Of a stretch of DNA of 64,000 nt, positions 41,591-49,719 are shown piece after piece. Where the stretch lies: contig CAZLVL010000001.1 of assembly GCA_964563155.1 (NCBI GenBank), positions 122,352 to 186,351 on the forward strand, in the 5' to 3' direction. A model generated the notes under the pieces. That model was not told where the DNA came from, did no database searches, and worked only from the letters and a program-made list of their open reading frames with translations. The translations under genes were made by a program, and so were the position numbers. Positions within the stretch are counted from its first letter, which is position 1. The number at the start of each line of letters is the position of its first letter. The stretch is from DUPQ01 sp964563155. Lineage in GTDB: Bacteria; Bacillota; Clostridia; DUPQ01.

Positions 41591-43849
41591 TCAATTGCAC
41601 TTGGAAAATCCACAGGCTCTACAAATAGTACAACCACCATCACTTTCTAGTGATGTTTCGCAATCAGGACAGTGTCTGTCAACAATATCTTTTAGGTCAA
41701 TTGTAATCTTTTTCAATTCAGCATTTCCAAAACTTACACTGCCAATATCCCTTTTTATGTCCTCTTTTAATTCTCCATTTCTTTTAGCTACCTTTTCAAT
41801 CATTCTTCCCACTGCATCAGGACATGATAAGATTCCAAGATTTTTATGCCTAATGGTTGAAACACATCTTATACCCTTGAGTTGTTCAATTATTTCTTTG
41901 GTATCTATTCCAGAACGTAAGGCAATGGATACTAATCTAGCAGTAGCCTCAGATTGGGAAGGACAGCCTCCTGCTCTTCCTGTATTTGTGAATACCTCAC
42001 AAATTTCTCCATTTTCATCATAGTTAACGGTTATATAGAGATTTCCACAACCTGTTTTAAATTTTTCAGTCAAACCCGTTGTTATATTTGGTCTTGCCTT
42101 AGGTGCAACAGTATGCTCTAAAGCTGGGTTTTTCTTTTCTCCTTCTTTTGAAGCAGGTACGCTTAAGACCTGAGAATCCCTACTACCATCTCTATAAATA
42201 GTAACACCTTTACAGCCTAGGGCGTAAGCTTGCATAAATATTTCTTTTACATCCTTAAGAGTTGCCTTGTTAGGTAGGTTAACTGTTTTAGATACGGCGT
42301 TATCCACACTTTCTTGGAAGATAGCTTGCATTCTTACATGCCAGGTAGGCTCTATATCATGGCTAGTTACAAATACTTTTTTAACATCTTCATCTATTTC
42401 ATCAATATTTTGCAAAGTACCATTTTGGGCAATTTGTCTCATAAGTTCTTCTGAGTAAAAGCCTTTTTCTTTGGCAAGTTCTTCGAATACAGGATTAACC
42501 TCTGTCATTTGAGTATTGTCCATAACATTTCTAATGTATGAAATAGCAAAAACTGGTTCAATTCCACTGGAAACTCCAGCAATAATACTCAAGGTACCTG
42601 TAGGAGCAATGGTGGTGGTTGTGGCATTTCTAATTTTAACATCCTGAGCTGGATAAACACTTAGGTCATAAGCAGGAAATACTCCTTTTATTTCTGCCAA
42701 GCTCATAGAGGCTTTTTTAGATTCTTTATCTATAAAGTCCATAAGTTTATAGCCTATATCTAGTGCTTCTTCACTATTATATGGAACCTTCATAGCATAT
42801 AGGCTGTCTGCCCAACCCATAATACCTAAGCCAATCTTTCTTGTTTTTTTAGTACTCTTATCAATTAGTTCATTGGGATAAACATTTATATCAATTACAT
42901 TATCCAAAAAGTGAACTGCCTTAATGATTGTTCTTTCCAGCTTTTCATAATCAAAATCACTTTGGTCAGCATTAAGCATTTTATATAGGTTTATAGATCC
43001 TAAGTTGCAAGATTCATAAGGGAAAAGAGGCTGTTCTCCACATGGATTAGTGCTTTCCATATCTCCCAAACCTGGAACTGCATTTTTTTCATTTATTCTA
43101 TCTAAAAATACAATACCGGGTTCTCCATTTAGCCAGGCTCCCTTAACTATCATTTCAAAGATTTCTTTTGCATTTTCTGATCTTACAACCTGCTTTGTTG
43201 AAGGGTCAACTAAATCATAGGATAAATCATGGTCTACTGCTTCCATGAATTGTTCTGTAAGGGCAACACTGATATTAAAGTTGTTAAGTTCATTGTTGTT
43301 TTCCTTACTCTTAATAAATTCCCTAATATCAGGATGGTCTACCCTTAAGATACCCATATTGGCACCTCTTCTGGTTCCTCCTTGTTTTACTGCTTCGGTT
43401 GCTGAGTTGAAAACCTTCATAAAACTAATGGGACCAGAGGCTATTCCTCCTGTAGATCTAACAGCAGCTCCAGCTTGTCTTATGTTTGAAAAGCTAAAGC
43501 CTGTTCCTCCTCCACTTTTATGAATTAAAGCTGCATTTTTAACAGACTCAAAAATCCCTTCCATGGAATCTTCTATGGGCAAAACAAAACATGCAGATAA
43601 TTGCCCAAGGGCTCTTCCTGCATTCATCAAGGTTGGTGAATTAGGAAGGAATTCTAGGTTAGACATCATTTCATAAAAATCTTTTTCTGTTTTTTCTATA
43701 TCTTCTTTTTCTAAATACTCTAAATCTGCTGAGGCAACGGTCTTTGCCACTCTTTTAAACAGATCGTCGTATGTTTCTATAACATTACCATCGTTATCTT
43801 TTTTTAAGTATCTCTTTTCGAGAACCTTTTTCGCATTCTCTGTTAGCAT
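41591..43849 (-). CDS. nrdJ: Adenosylcobalamin-dependent (class II) ribonucleotide reductase
   Basis: This enzyme makes deoxyribonucleotides using a B12-derived radical and works without oxygen. Motifs: NSPTLMNAG near the N-terminus, GRALGQLSACFVLPIEDS, GGGTGFSFSNIRQ, the catalytic NPCGEQPLFPYESCNLGSINL region, and a C-terminal TSCPD domain (CGNLYITVNYDENGEI; GGCPSQSEATARLVS). The tail CPDCETS...CRACGFSKCN carries CxxC pairs for redox exchange or zinc. At 752 residues it is the normal size. Two NrdR-like boxes overlap its promoter. No cobalamin riboswitch was found. Confidence 0.95.
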   Translation of the reverse strand: MLTENAKKVLEKRYLKKDNDGNVIETYDDLFKRVAKTVASADLEYLEKEDIEKTEKDFYEMMSNLEFLPNSPTLMNAGRALGQLSACFVLPIEDSMEGIFESVKNAALIHKSGGGTGFSFSNIRQAGAAVRSTGGIASGPISFMKVFNSATEAVKQGGTRRGANMGILRVDHPDIREFIKSKENNNELNNFNISVALTEQFMEAVDHDLSYDLVDPSTKQVVRSENAKEIFEMIVKGAWLNGEPGIVFLDRINEKNAVPGLGDMESTNPCGEQPLFPYESCNLGSINLYKMLNADQSDFDYEKLERTIIKAVHFLDNVIDINVYPNELIDKSTKKTRKIGLGIMGWADSLYAMKVPYNSEEALDIGYKLMDFIDKESKKASMSLAEIKGVFPAYDLSVYPAQDVKIRNATTTTIAPTGTLSIIAGVSSGIEPVFAISYIRNVMDNTQMTEVNPVFEELAKEKGFYSEELMRQIAQNGTLQNIDEIDEDVKKVFVTSHDIEPTWHVRMQAIFQESVDNAVSKTVNLPNKATLKDVKEIFMQAYALGCKGVTIYRDGSRDSQVLSVPASKEGEKKNPALEHTVAPKARPNITTGLTEKFKTGCGNLYITVNYDENGEICEVFTNTGRAGGCPSQSEATARLVSIALRSGIDTKEIIEQLKGIRCVSTIRHKNLGILSCPDAVGRMIEKVAKRNGELKEDIKRDIGSVSFGNAELKKITIDLKDIVDRHCPDCETSLESDGGCTICRACGFSKCN

Positions 43850-43864
43850 ATCCTTTTCCTCATT

Positions 43865-43912
43865 TATCTATATTTTGTGTATTGCATTTTCGTATTGTAC
43901 TAGATATTGTAT
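43865..43912 (-). promoter_or_regulatory. Two NrdR-like boxes before nrdJ
   Basis: Against the known NrdR box (core C-w-A-t-A-T-a-T-w-G-t), the minus strand has CAATATCTAGT (43899-43909) and CAAAATATAGA (43867-43877). Starts are exactly 32 bases apart, three helical turns, which is the spacing seen for natural paired NrdR boxes. The upstream box overlaps the -10 and the other lies within the leader. They predict repression when dATP is plentiful. Confidence 0.72.
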
Positions 43913-43933
43913 CACTATGATTTTGAGTGTCAA
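43906..43933 (-). promoter_or_regulatory. Sigma-A promoter for nrdJ
   Basis: Minus-strand TTGACA (43928-43933), 16 bases, TACAAT (43906-43911), preceded by TGA to give an extended -10. A perfect -35 and one mismatch in the -10. Confidence 0.75.
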
Positions 43934-44080
43934 TAAAATTTTTATTTTTATTCCTCTTTTTTTGAATTATTTTTTTAACAATCCATATAATAGGACAGAT
44001 TAACCAAAACTCAAATTCTTTTATAAATCTCTCTTATTACTCTTTACTTACTTAATATCTGCTACTAATTTTTTATTTTA

Positions 44081-44089
44081 TGATATAAT
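44081..44089 (+). promoter_or_regulatory. Extended -10 promoter for the xpaC-telA operon
   Basis: TGA-TATAAT (44081-44089), the same extended -10 found before the GDPD-like gene, 28 bases ahead of the ATG. No good -35 is visible in the T-rich upstream stretch. Confidence 0.5.
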
Positions 44090-44117
44090 TTAAATACTTT
44101 TAAAGGAAAAGTTGCTG

Positions 44118-44738
44118 ATGGAAAAAAGATACAAGTCCGCTATACCAATATATATTGGAGGCACAATTTGGATACTCTATGGGATTATATTTCCAGTGTA
44201 TAAACTTATACACCTTATAATTGCTTTTATCCTCCTTTTTTTGGCCTATTATTTATCCAAGAAATTCTTTCCTGATAGGATTGTAAAACTTGAAGAAGTC
44301 CTAAAATATACTGGGGAAAAAGACCTAGATGAAGCCCTAGCCCAAGGCAATTTTCAACTAGAAGAAATACGCAAAATTAGAGACCAAATAAAAGATCAAG
44401 ATCTTTTAAGTGATGTAAATAAAATTAGTGAAACCAGTTTAAAAATCTTTAAGCATATTACAGATAATCCCAAAAAGCTTATTCATGTGAGAAGATTCAT
44501 AAGTTACTATCTTCCAACCACTACAAAACTCTTAAAAGAATATTTGGAAGCAGAAAGTCACCAGCAAAAAAGTGAAAATCTATTGAGAATAAAAGAGGAT
44601 GTTACAAAAGCCATGAAAGAAATATCTAAGGCTTTTGATACTTACTTAGACCAACTCTATGAAGATAAGGCTATGGATATTGATTCAGAAATCCAAGTTT
44701 TTGATAGCCTAATGAGAGCAGAGAATTTAAAAAAGTAA
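44118..44738 (+). CDS. xpaC: XpaC-like protein (5-bromo-4-chloroindolyl phosphate hydrolysis family)
   Basis: XpaC proteins are membrane-linked and always sit beside TelA; their name comes from a phenotype, and no phosphatase activity is proven. Here two membrane helices (about residues 10-45) precede a helical cytoplasmic domain with the family's KKLIHVRRFISYYLPTTTKLLKEYLEAE and DIDSEIQVFDSLM segments. The start at 44118 is set by AAAGGA ten bases upstream; a TTG two codons earlier is less likely. 206 residues. Confidence 0.78.
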   Translation: MEKRYKSAIPIYIGGTIWILYGIIFPVYKLIHLIIAFILLFLAYYLSKKFFPDRIVKLEEVLKYTGEKDLDEALAQGNFQLEEIRKIRDQIKDQDLLSDVNKISETSLKIFKHITDNPKKLIHVRRFISYYLPTTTKLLKEYLEAESHQQKSENLLRIKEDVTKAMKEISKAFDTYLDQLYEDKAMDIDSEIQVFDSLMRAENLKK

Positions 44739-44767
44739 ACTACTAGAAGAATGAAAGGATAAAGACC

Positions 44768-45802
44768 ATGAATGAAATTACTTTGACAGAAAAAGATCGT
44801 GAACTGGCCTTAACTTATGGGGATAGATTAGACCTTAAGAATAGCACCTCAGTTTTACAATATGGAGCTGATGCCCAAAGGAAAATAACAAGTTTTTCTG
44901 ATGCTACTTTAGAAAAGGTTAGATCTAGAGAGTTAGGTGAGATTGGAGATATGATTGGTTCTCTTATGTCTTCACTTAAAAACTTTACTGCTGATCCGGG
45001 CGACCTTAATTTCTTTGAGAGAATTTTTAAAAGAACTAAAAACTACATTGATGTTCTAAAATCCCGTTATGCAAAGGCAGAATCTAATGTTAATAAGATA
45101 GTTGCATCTTTAGAGGATCACCAAGTCCTATTATTAAAAGATATAACTACCTTAGATAAGATGTATGAAATGAATATTGATTACATTAAAGAATTAGCCC
45201 TTTACATTGAAGGGGGCAAAGTGAAACTAAGAGATTTGAGAGAAACTAAACTAGTTGAATTACAAGAAAAAGCCAAACAGACCCTAGCTCCTGAGGATGC
45301 TCAAGCAGCTCATGACTTTTCAAATATGCTTGAAAGGGTGGACAAAAAGATTCATGATCTCGAACTAACAAGAAATATAGCTGTACAGATGGCACCACAA
45401 ATTCGTTTGATACAAAACAACAACAATCTAATGTCTGAAAAAATCCAGACAACCTTGGTAAACACAATACCTTTATGGAAAAACCAAATGGTTCTAGCCC
45501 TTACCATGTCCCACTCTAAAAATGCTATGGAGGCACAAAAGGCTGTTACAGATATGACAAATGAACTTCTTTTGAAAAATGCTGAAAACCTAAAACAAGG
45601 TAGTATTGATATTGCAAAAGAAGCTGAAAGAGGGATTGCTGATATTGAAACCCTTAAAACAACCAATGAGAGCTTAATTTCAACCTTAGAAGAAATATTA
45701 AGAATTCAAGAAGAGGGCCGCACTAAGAGACGTGAAGCTGAAATTGAATTACAAAAAATTGAAGATAGACTTAAGAATAAGCTTTTGGAATTTGAAAGTT
45801 AA
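44768..45802 (+). CDS. telA: Toxic anion resistance protein TelA
   Basis: TelA-family proteins are soluble, coiled-coil proteins linked to resistance to tellurite, nisin and other envelope stress. The 344-residue sequence is nearly all helix with the conserved GEIGDMIGSLMSSLKNF, FERIFKRTKNYIDVLKSRY and LVNTIPLWKNQMVLALTM segments. AAAGGA lies eight bases before the ATG. Its stop overlaps the next start (TAATG). Pairing with XpaC is classical. Confidence 0.88.
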   Translation: MNEITLTEKDRELALTYGDRLDLKNSTSVLQYGADAQRKITSFSDATLEKVRSRELGEIGDMIGSLMSSLKNFTADPGDLNFFERIFKRTKNYIDVLKSRYAKAESNVNKIVASLEDHQVLLLKDITTLDKMYEMNIDYIKELALYIEGGKVKLRDLRETKLVELQEKAKQTLAPEDAQAAHDFSNMLERVDKKIHDLELTRNIAVQMAPQIRLIQNNNNLMSEKIQTTLVNTIPLWKNQMVLALTMSHSKNAMEAQKAVTDMTNELLLKNAENLKQGSIDIAKEAERGIADIETLKTTNESLISTLEEILRIQEEGRTKRREAEIELQKIEDRLKNKLLEFES

Positions 45803-46329
45803 TGAAATTTAAAGAAAATAGACCTCTAGCATACATACTGGTAGCCCTTGCTCTTATCTTGACCTTACTTATTAGTACCAAGACAAAGCTTGTTTCTAAA
45901 GCTGATAAGGTCATGGTCCTTTTCCATGAAGAGATTGGTTATGACCTTAATACAAAATCTGCCTATGCTGACAATTTAGCTGGAATAGCATCTCGTTACC
46001 TAGACCGTAATGACGCTCTTTTTGCAAATATGTCAGAGGCAAGAGACCTTTTGCTAGAGGCAAAAACACCTAAGGAAAGTTTTAGAGCTAGCGCAAAAGT
46101 TACAGATGTGGCAGCTAACTTTTATGATAAATTAGGTGTTTTAGAACTTTCTCAAGCGGATGACCGCTTAAGAAGAAGTAATTATGCAGACATACTGGCA
46201 ATTGATGATATTTTAAGAAGAAGTGATTTTAATAAAAAGGTTGAAACCTTTAACAAAGAACTAGATGCTTTTCCTGCAATCTTCTTAAGACAAATAGTAG
46301 GAATAGAAAAAATTGACTACTTTAGATAG
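45802..46329 (+). CDS. LemA-like membrane-anchored protein (divergent)
   Basis: A signal anchor (about residues 10-27) is followed by a helical domain. The C-terminal pattern, FNKELDAFPAIFLRQIVGIEKIDYF, resembles the end of LemA proteins (N-x-FP...VG...YF), and its place before a TPM-domain gene supports a LemA relationship, since the two are often paired. The middle is too divergent for certainty. 175 residues. It starts at the last base of telA and ends nine bases before the TPM gene. Confidence 0.6.
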   Translation: MKFKENRPLAYILVALALILTLLISTKTKLVSKADKVMVLFHEEIGYDLNTKSAYADNLAGIASRYLDRNDALFANMSEARDLLLEAKTPKESFRASAKVTDVAANFYDKLGVLELSQADDRLRRSNYADILAIDDILRRSDFNKKVETFNKELDAFPAIFLRQIVGIEKIDYFR

Positions 46330-46338
46330 GCAACATAA

Positions 46339-47280
46339 ATGAAAAAGCTCCTAATTATATTAGTAATAATCTTGCTACTAGCGCCTATAAGTTTAACTAA
46401 GGCTATTGTTCCAGTTACAGATAATTTCTACATTAATGACACAGCTGGTGTCTTATCTGATTTTACAAAAAAGGAAATTATTGAAAAGAATATTCATTTA
46501 TATAATAAAACTGGTGCTCAAATTGTTGTAGTAACTGTAGATTTTATTGATACAACCTCTATTGCAGATTATGCTTACGAGGTTTTTAATGAATATGGCA
46601 TAGGTTCTAAAGAAAAGAACAATGGTTTACTTTTACTTTTATCTATTGGAGATGACGATTATTATGCCCTACAAGGCTCAGGTCTTGAAAGACTCTTAAC
46701 CTCTGGTACTCTTTCCTATCTTCTTTATGAGTATCTAGAACCTTATTTTGCTATTGGAGAATATGACCAAGGGGTTATGGCTGTCTTCGATGAATTCTAC
46801 TATGAACTTTTATACATTTATGATACAGAAGCTTTACCACCAGCTGAAGCATATCCTGACTACCCTTTAACCTATCCAGATGATTTTCCCCAATACTACC
46901 CTGATACTACTGAATATATCTTTTCCTTTTTTTCATTTATTTTTCTTTTCTTTAGATCTACTTTTGCAATTATGATTATTCTTTGGGTCTTAATTTCTGT
47001 TTTTGGAAACAAAAACAAACATAGAGGTGGTAGAGGCTCTTCTTCATCATCTTCCTCTGTTTGGCCTCTTATTATCGGTGGCCACTTAATAAACAAAAGT
47101 AATAATAGAAGCAGTGGAGGTTCTTCAATATCTAGAGGTAGTTCTACCTTTGGAGGCAGTTCCTCTTCTAGTAGAGCCTTTAGTAGTGGCGGTTTTTCAT
47201 CTAGAGGCTCAGGCGGTTCAACTCATTCTGGTGGTGGAGGAGGCTCTAGAGGTGGCGGTGCAGGCAGAGCTGGTAGATAA
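46339..47280 (+). CDS. TPM domain protein (YgcG-like) with Gly/Ser-rich tail
   Basis: A signal peptide (about residues 1-21) precedes a TPM domain with NFYINDTAGVLSDFTK, GAQIVVVTVDFIDTTSIADYAYEVFNEYGIGSKEKNNGLLLLLS and the following YALQGSGLE. A Tyr/Pro/Asp-rich linker, one membrane helix (about 205-225) and a roughly 80-residue Gly/Ser/Arg tail follow. That tail is common in this family. The function of bacterial TPM proteins is uncertain; a role in envelope or photosystem-like repair is proposed elsewhere. It ends the operon at a strong terminator. Confidence 0.84.
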   Translation: MKKLLIILVIILLLAPISLTKAIVPVTDNFYINDTAGVLSDFTKKEIIEKNIHLYNKTGAQIVVVTVDFIDTTSIADYAYEVFNEYGIGSKEKNNGLLLLLSIGDDDYYALQGSGLERLLTSGTLSYLLYEYLEPYFAIGEYDQGVMAVFDEFYYELLYIYDTEALPPAEAYPDYPLTYPDDFPQYYPDTTEYIFSFFSFIFLFFRSTFAIMIILWVLISVFGNKNKHRGGRGSSSSSSSVWPLIIGGHLINKSNNRSSGGSSISRGSSTFGGSSSSSRAFSSGGFSSRGSGGSTHSGGGGGSRGGGAGRAGR

Positions 47281-47282
47281 AA

Positions 47283-47308
47283 AAGAAAAGCCCTTATTAG
47301 CTTTTCTT
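47283..47308 (+). terminator. Terminator after the TPM gene
   Basis: AAGAAAAGC (47283-47291), loop CCTTATTA, GCTTTTCTT (47300-47308), then a T-rich run beginning about 10 bases later. Nine base pairs directly past the stop codon. Confidence 0.72.
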
Positions 47309-47326
47309 ATCATACTTATTATTTTT

Positions 47327-47386
47327 TTACTTCTTATCTCTTTACTTCTTATCTCTTTACTTCTTATCTCTTTACTTCTTATTTTC
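47327..47386. repeat. 15-bp tandem repeat
   Basis: TTACTTCTTATCTCT occurs three times in perfect tandem (47327-47371), followed by a fourth diverged copy (47372-47386). It is non-coding, sitting between the TPM terminator and the convergent gamma-like subunit gene. Copy number is likely to vary between strains. The shadow frame through it would read a Leu-Leu-Ile-Ser-Leu repeat. Confidence 0.9.
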
Positions 47387-47458
47387 TTTACATGTTTATT
47401 TCCCTTGAATAAGACTACTGAATAATCTTAAAAGATAAAAGCTTACAAGATGTAAATC

Positions 47459-47614
47459 TTATTCATCATTTGCTGGCTTTTTGTCTTTGAATAATTTAGA
47501 CAATAGTAAAATGGAGAGATATATAACCGCTAAAGCTACAAATACACCTATCATTCCATAAAGGACAACGTGGGGTGTTTTTAAAAAGTTTTCTAAATCT
47601 ATTCCTAAATTCAT
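47459..47614 (-). CDS. Small OadG-like gamma subunit of the sodium pump decarboxylase (51 aa)
   Basis: A 51-codon gene. It begins MNLGIDLENFLKTPHVVLYG and has one membrane helix, GMIGVFVALAVIYLSILLL, followed by a charged tail KLFKDKKPANDE. The GM-x-x-VF-x-L pattern and its position match OadG/GcdG gamma chains, which assemble the sodium-pumping decarboxylase; most are 80-120 residues, so this one is short. AGGAG lies six bases before the ATG, and it starts 14 bases after the beta subunit stop. Confidence 0.72.
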   Translation of the reverse strand: MNLGIDLENFLKTPHVVLYGMIGVFVALAVIYLSILLLSKLFKDKKPANDE

Positions 47615-47628
47615 TTTCCTCTCCTTTT

Positions 47629-48762
47629 CTATCCTATTAGTTTTTCTACTAAAGCAATCATTACACCACCTGCAACAACAGAGGCAATTTGTCCAGCCAC
47701 ATTAGCCCCAGCAGCATGCATTAGTAAATGGTTGGTGGGATCTTCTTCTAAGCCCATTTTATGAACCACCCTAGATGACATGGGAAAGGCTGAAATACCA
47801 GCCGCCCCTATCATGGGGTTAACCTTTTTCTTAGAAAAGATATTAATAACCTTGGCAAAAAGCACACCACCTACGGTGTCAAATATGAAGGCTATTAGAC
47901 CTAATAAAATAATAGCTAGAGTATCTATTTTTACAAACATTTCCCAACGCATTCTAGCTGCAATTGTTATACCTAAAAAGATGGTAATAAGGTTTGCCAA
48001 TTCTTTTTGTGCTGATTCAGACAACATTCTAAGAACATTTACTTCTCTTAAGAGATTTCCAAACATTAAAAATCCAACAAGTGCTACAGACCTTGGAGAC
48101 AAAATACCAACTATAGCTGTTGTTACTATGGGAAAGAGAATCCTTACAGTCTTAGAAATTTCTTTAGGCTTATAGGGCATTTTTATTAATCTTTCCTTTT
48201 TTGTGGTTATTAGTTTTATAACAGGTGGCTGTATTATGGGGACTAAGGCCATATACGAATAGGCTGCAACTATAATTGCCCCTATGTAATTACTGTTAAA
48301 ATAGTTGGCAACAAATATAGAGGTTGGTCCATCAGCTGCTCCAATTATTCCAATAGCTGCTGCGTCCTTTATATCAAACCCTATTAGAGCTGCAACCGAG
48401 AAGGTAAAAAATATTCCAAACTGAGCTGCTGCTCCAAAAAGCAACATTCTTGGATTAGATAATAAGGGACCAAAGTCTATCATGGCTCCTATTCCTATAA
48501 ATAAAAGTAAGGGAAAAAGTTCATTTGCTATACCTGCATTGAATAAGGTATCTAAAACTCCTTCTTCTACTGTTCCATTTATAACTTGATTAATAGCTCC
48601 TGACATGGGAAGGTTTGCTAGTATAGCACCAAAACCCATGGGTAGTAAGAGGGTAGGTTCCATTTCCTTTGCTATGGCTAGCCAAATAAGTAAGGCGCCA
48701 ATTAGCCACATTAGGACCATTTCCCATCTGATTTCTAAGACATTTGAAAAAATTTCTCCCAT
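47629..48762 (-). CDS. gcdB: Sodium ion-translocating decarboxylase beta subunit
   Basis: This is the membrane subunit that couples decarboxylation of an acyl-biotin carrier to sodium export (oxaloacetate, glutaconyl-CoA or methylmalonyl-CoA decarboxylase). The conserved sodium-site segments are IGIIGAADGPTSIFVA (essential Asp), GNLLREVNVLRML (Asn) and GAAGISAFPMSSRVV (Ser/Arg). About ten hydrophobic segments; 377 residues. No carboxyltransferase alpha or biotin carrier gene is in the window, so the substrate cannot be assigned. AAAGGAAG precedes the ATG; the gamma-like gene follows. Confidence 0.9.
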   Translation of the reverse strand: MGEIFSNVLEIRWEMVLMWLIGALLIWLAIAKEMEPTLLLPMGFGAILANLPMSGAINQVINGTVEEGVLDTLFNAGIANELFPLLLFIGIGAMIDFGPLLSNPRMLLFGAAAQFGIFFTFSVAALIGFDIKDAAAIGIIGAADGPTSIFVANYFNSNYIGAIIVAAYSYMALVPIIQPPVIKLITTKKERLIKMPYKPKEISKTVRILFPIVTTAIVGILSPRSVALVGFLMFGNLLREVNVLRMLSESAQKELANLITIFLGITIAARMRWEMFVKIDTLAIILLGLIAFIFDTVGGVLFAKVINIFSKKKVNPMIGAAGISAFPMSSRVVHKMGLEEDPTNHLLMHAAGANVAGQIASVVAGGVMIALVEKLIG

Positions 48763-48808
48763 TTTTCTTCCTTTTCAAGTAAATTATATTCTCTTATAAC
48801 TAGGTCGA

Positions 48809-48837
48809 TTATTATATTATAATAAGGTCAAGACCTT
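48809..48837 (+). promoter_or_regulatory. Candidate promoter and operator of the nucleoside operon
   Basis: TATAAT (48818-48823) lies inside the AT-only palindrome TTATTATA-T-TATAATAA (48809-48825). Directly after it is AAGGTC-AA-GACCTT (48824-48837), an inverted repeat at the expected start point. It is placed where a DeoR- or CytR-type repressor would act, but no regulator gene is in the window and no -35 stands out. Confidence 0.4.
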
Positions 48838-48907
48838 GTTACCGTCAAGTTAAACTTTAAATCACTAAAGGACTGTAACCACACTACTAGATAATACAAG
48901 GAGGAAT

Positions 48908-48979
48908 ATGAAGGGTCTTAGGCTAGATTTAGACCGGTTCATACAAAAGACCAATGGATATAAAAAAGATACTTACTAG
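48908..48979 (+). CDS. Possible leader peptide overlapping the deoC start (23 aa)
   Basis: ATG at 48908 with AAGGAGG (48898-48904) three bases upstream opens a 23-codon frame, MKGLRLDLDRFIQKTNGYKK and three more residues, ending at 48979, 26 bases inside deoC in another frame. The deoC start itself has no ribosome-binding site. The layout suggests that translation of the short frame feeds deoC. The three-base SD spacing is tight, and the frame may be chance. Confidence 0.35.
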   Translation: MKGLRLDLDRFIQKTNGYKKDTY

Positions 48980-49619
48980 TGTAGACCACACCTTATTAAA
49001 ACAAACTGCTACAAAAGAACAAATTGAAAAGGTATGCCAAGAAGCCATAGACTATTCTTGTGCCTCTGTTTGCATCCCTCCCTACTTCGTAAAGGCAATA
49101 AATGAGAGATTTGGTGCTTCTTTGAATATTTGTACAGTAATTGGCTTTCCCGCTGGTTACAGCACAAAGAATATAAAGTATCAAGAGACCTTACAAGCTG
49201 TATCTGATGGGGCTAATGAAATAGATATGGTCTTAAATATAAATATGCTTAAAGACCAGCTCTATGATGATATTTTAGAGGAAATAAATTTAGTAAAAGA
49301 AGCAGCGGGAGAAAGAATTCTAAAAGTTATAATTGAATCTTGTCTTTTAACCCAAGAAGAAAAGATTAAAATGTGTTCCATAATATCCAAAAGTAATGCT
49401 GACTATATTAAAACATCAACTGGCTTTTCTTCTGGAGGGGCCACCTTAGAGGATGTTATGCTTTTTAGACAACATTTAGATTCTTCTAAGAAAATTAAGG
49501 CTGCTGGTGGAATAAGAAGTCTAGAAGATGCAGAGGCTTTTTTAAAAGCAGGTGCTGACAGATTGGGAACATCTAGTATTGTAAAAATTATAAAAGAAGA
49601 AAAACTTAGCGATTATTGA
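48954..49619 (+). CDS. deoC: Deoxyribose-phosphate aldolase
   Basis: DeoC splits deoxyribose 5-phosphate into acetaldehyde and glyceraldehyde 3-phosphate. The N-terminus SVDHTLLKQTATKEQIEK, the VCIPP strand, the Schiff-base lysine in DYIKTSTGFSSGGAT and the IKAAGGIRS phosphate loop are all present. 221 residues. The ATG at 48954 matches the family's start, but no ribosome-binding site precedes it; see the overlapping short frame. It heads the nucleoside uptake operon and acts on the sugar released by the phosphorylase encoded at the operon's end. Confidence 0.94.
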   Translation: MDIKKILTSVDHTLLKQTATKEQIEKVCQEAIDYSCASVCIPPYFVKAINERFGASLNICTVIGFPAGYSTKNIKYQETLQAVSDGANEIDMVLNINMLKDQLYDDILEEINLVKEAAGERILKVIIESCLLTQEEKIKMCSIISKSNADYIKTSTGFSSGGATLEDVMLFRQHLDSSKKIKAAGGIRSLEDAEAFLKAGADRLGTSSIVKIIKEEKLSDY

Positions 49620-49719
49620 TTGTGAAATACTTGTGAACTATTTCCCTCTTTTCCCTTGTTTATGTAGTTCAAATCTGTTACCATAATTGTAGATTCTAAT
49701 TCTTTATAAGGAGTGTGTC

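Noticed and set aside
41535..42023. 162-aa plus-strand frame opposite nrdJ
   Set aside because: Antisense shadow of the conserved TSCPD region; no supporting start signals.
43934..44117. Cobalamin riboswitch upstream of nrdJ
   Set aside because: A riboswitch would have to lie between the promoter at 43906-43933 and the start at 43849, which is only about 60 bases; no B12-box-like sequence was seen.
47114..47425. 103-aa plus-strand frame rich in Leu-Leu-Ile-Ser
   Set aside because: It is a shadow of the TPM tail continued through the terminator and the 15-bp repeat; no ribosome-binding site.
48908..48985. Frameshift error fusing the 23-codon frame to deoC
   Set aside because: DeoC proteins normally start at the position of the 48954 ATG, so an upstream extension is not expected.
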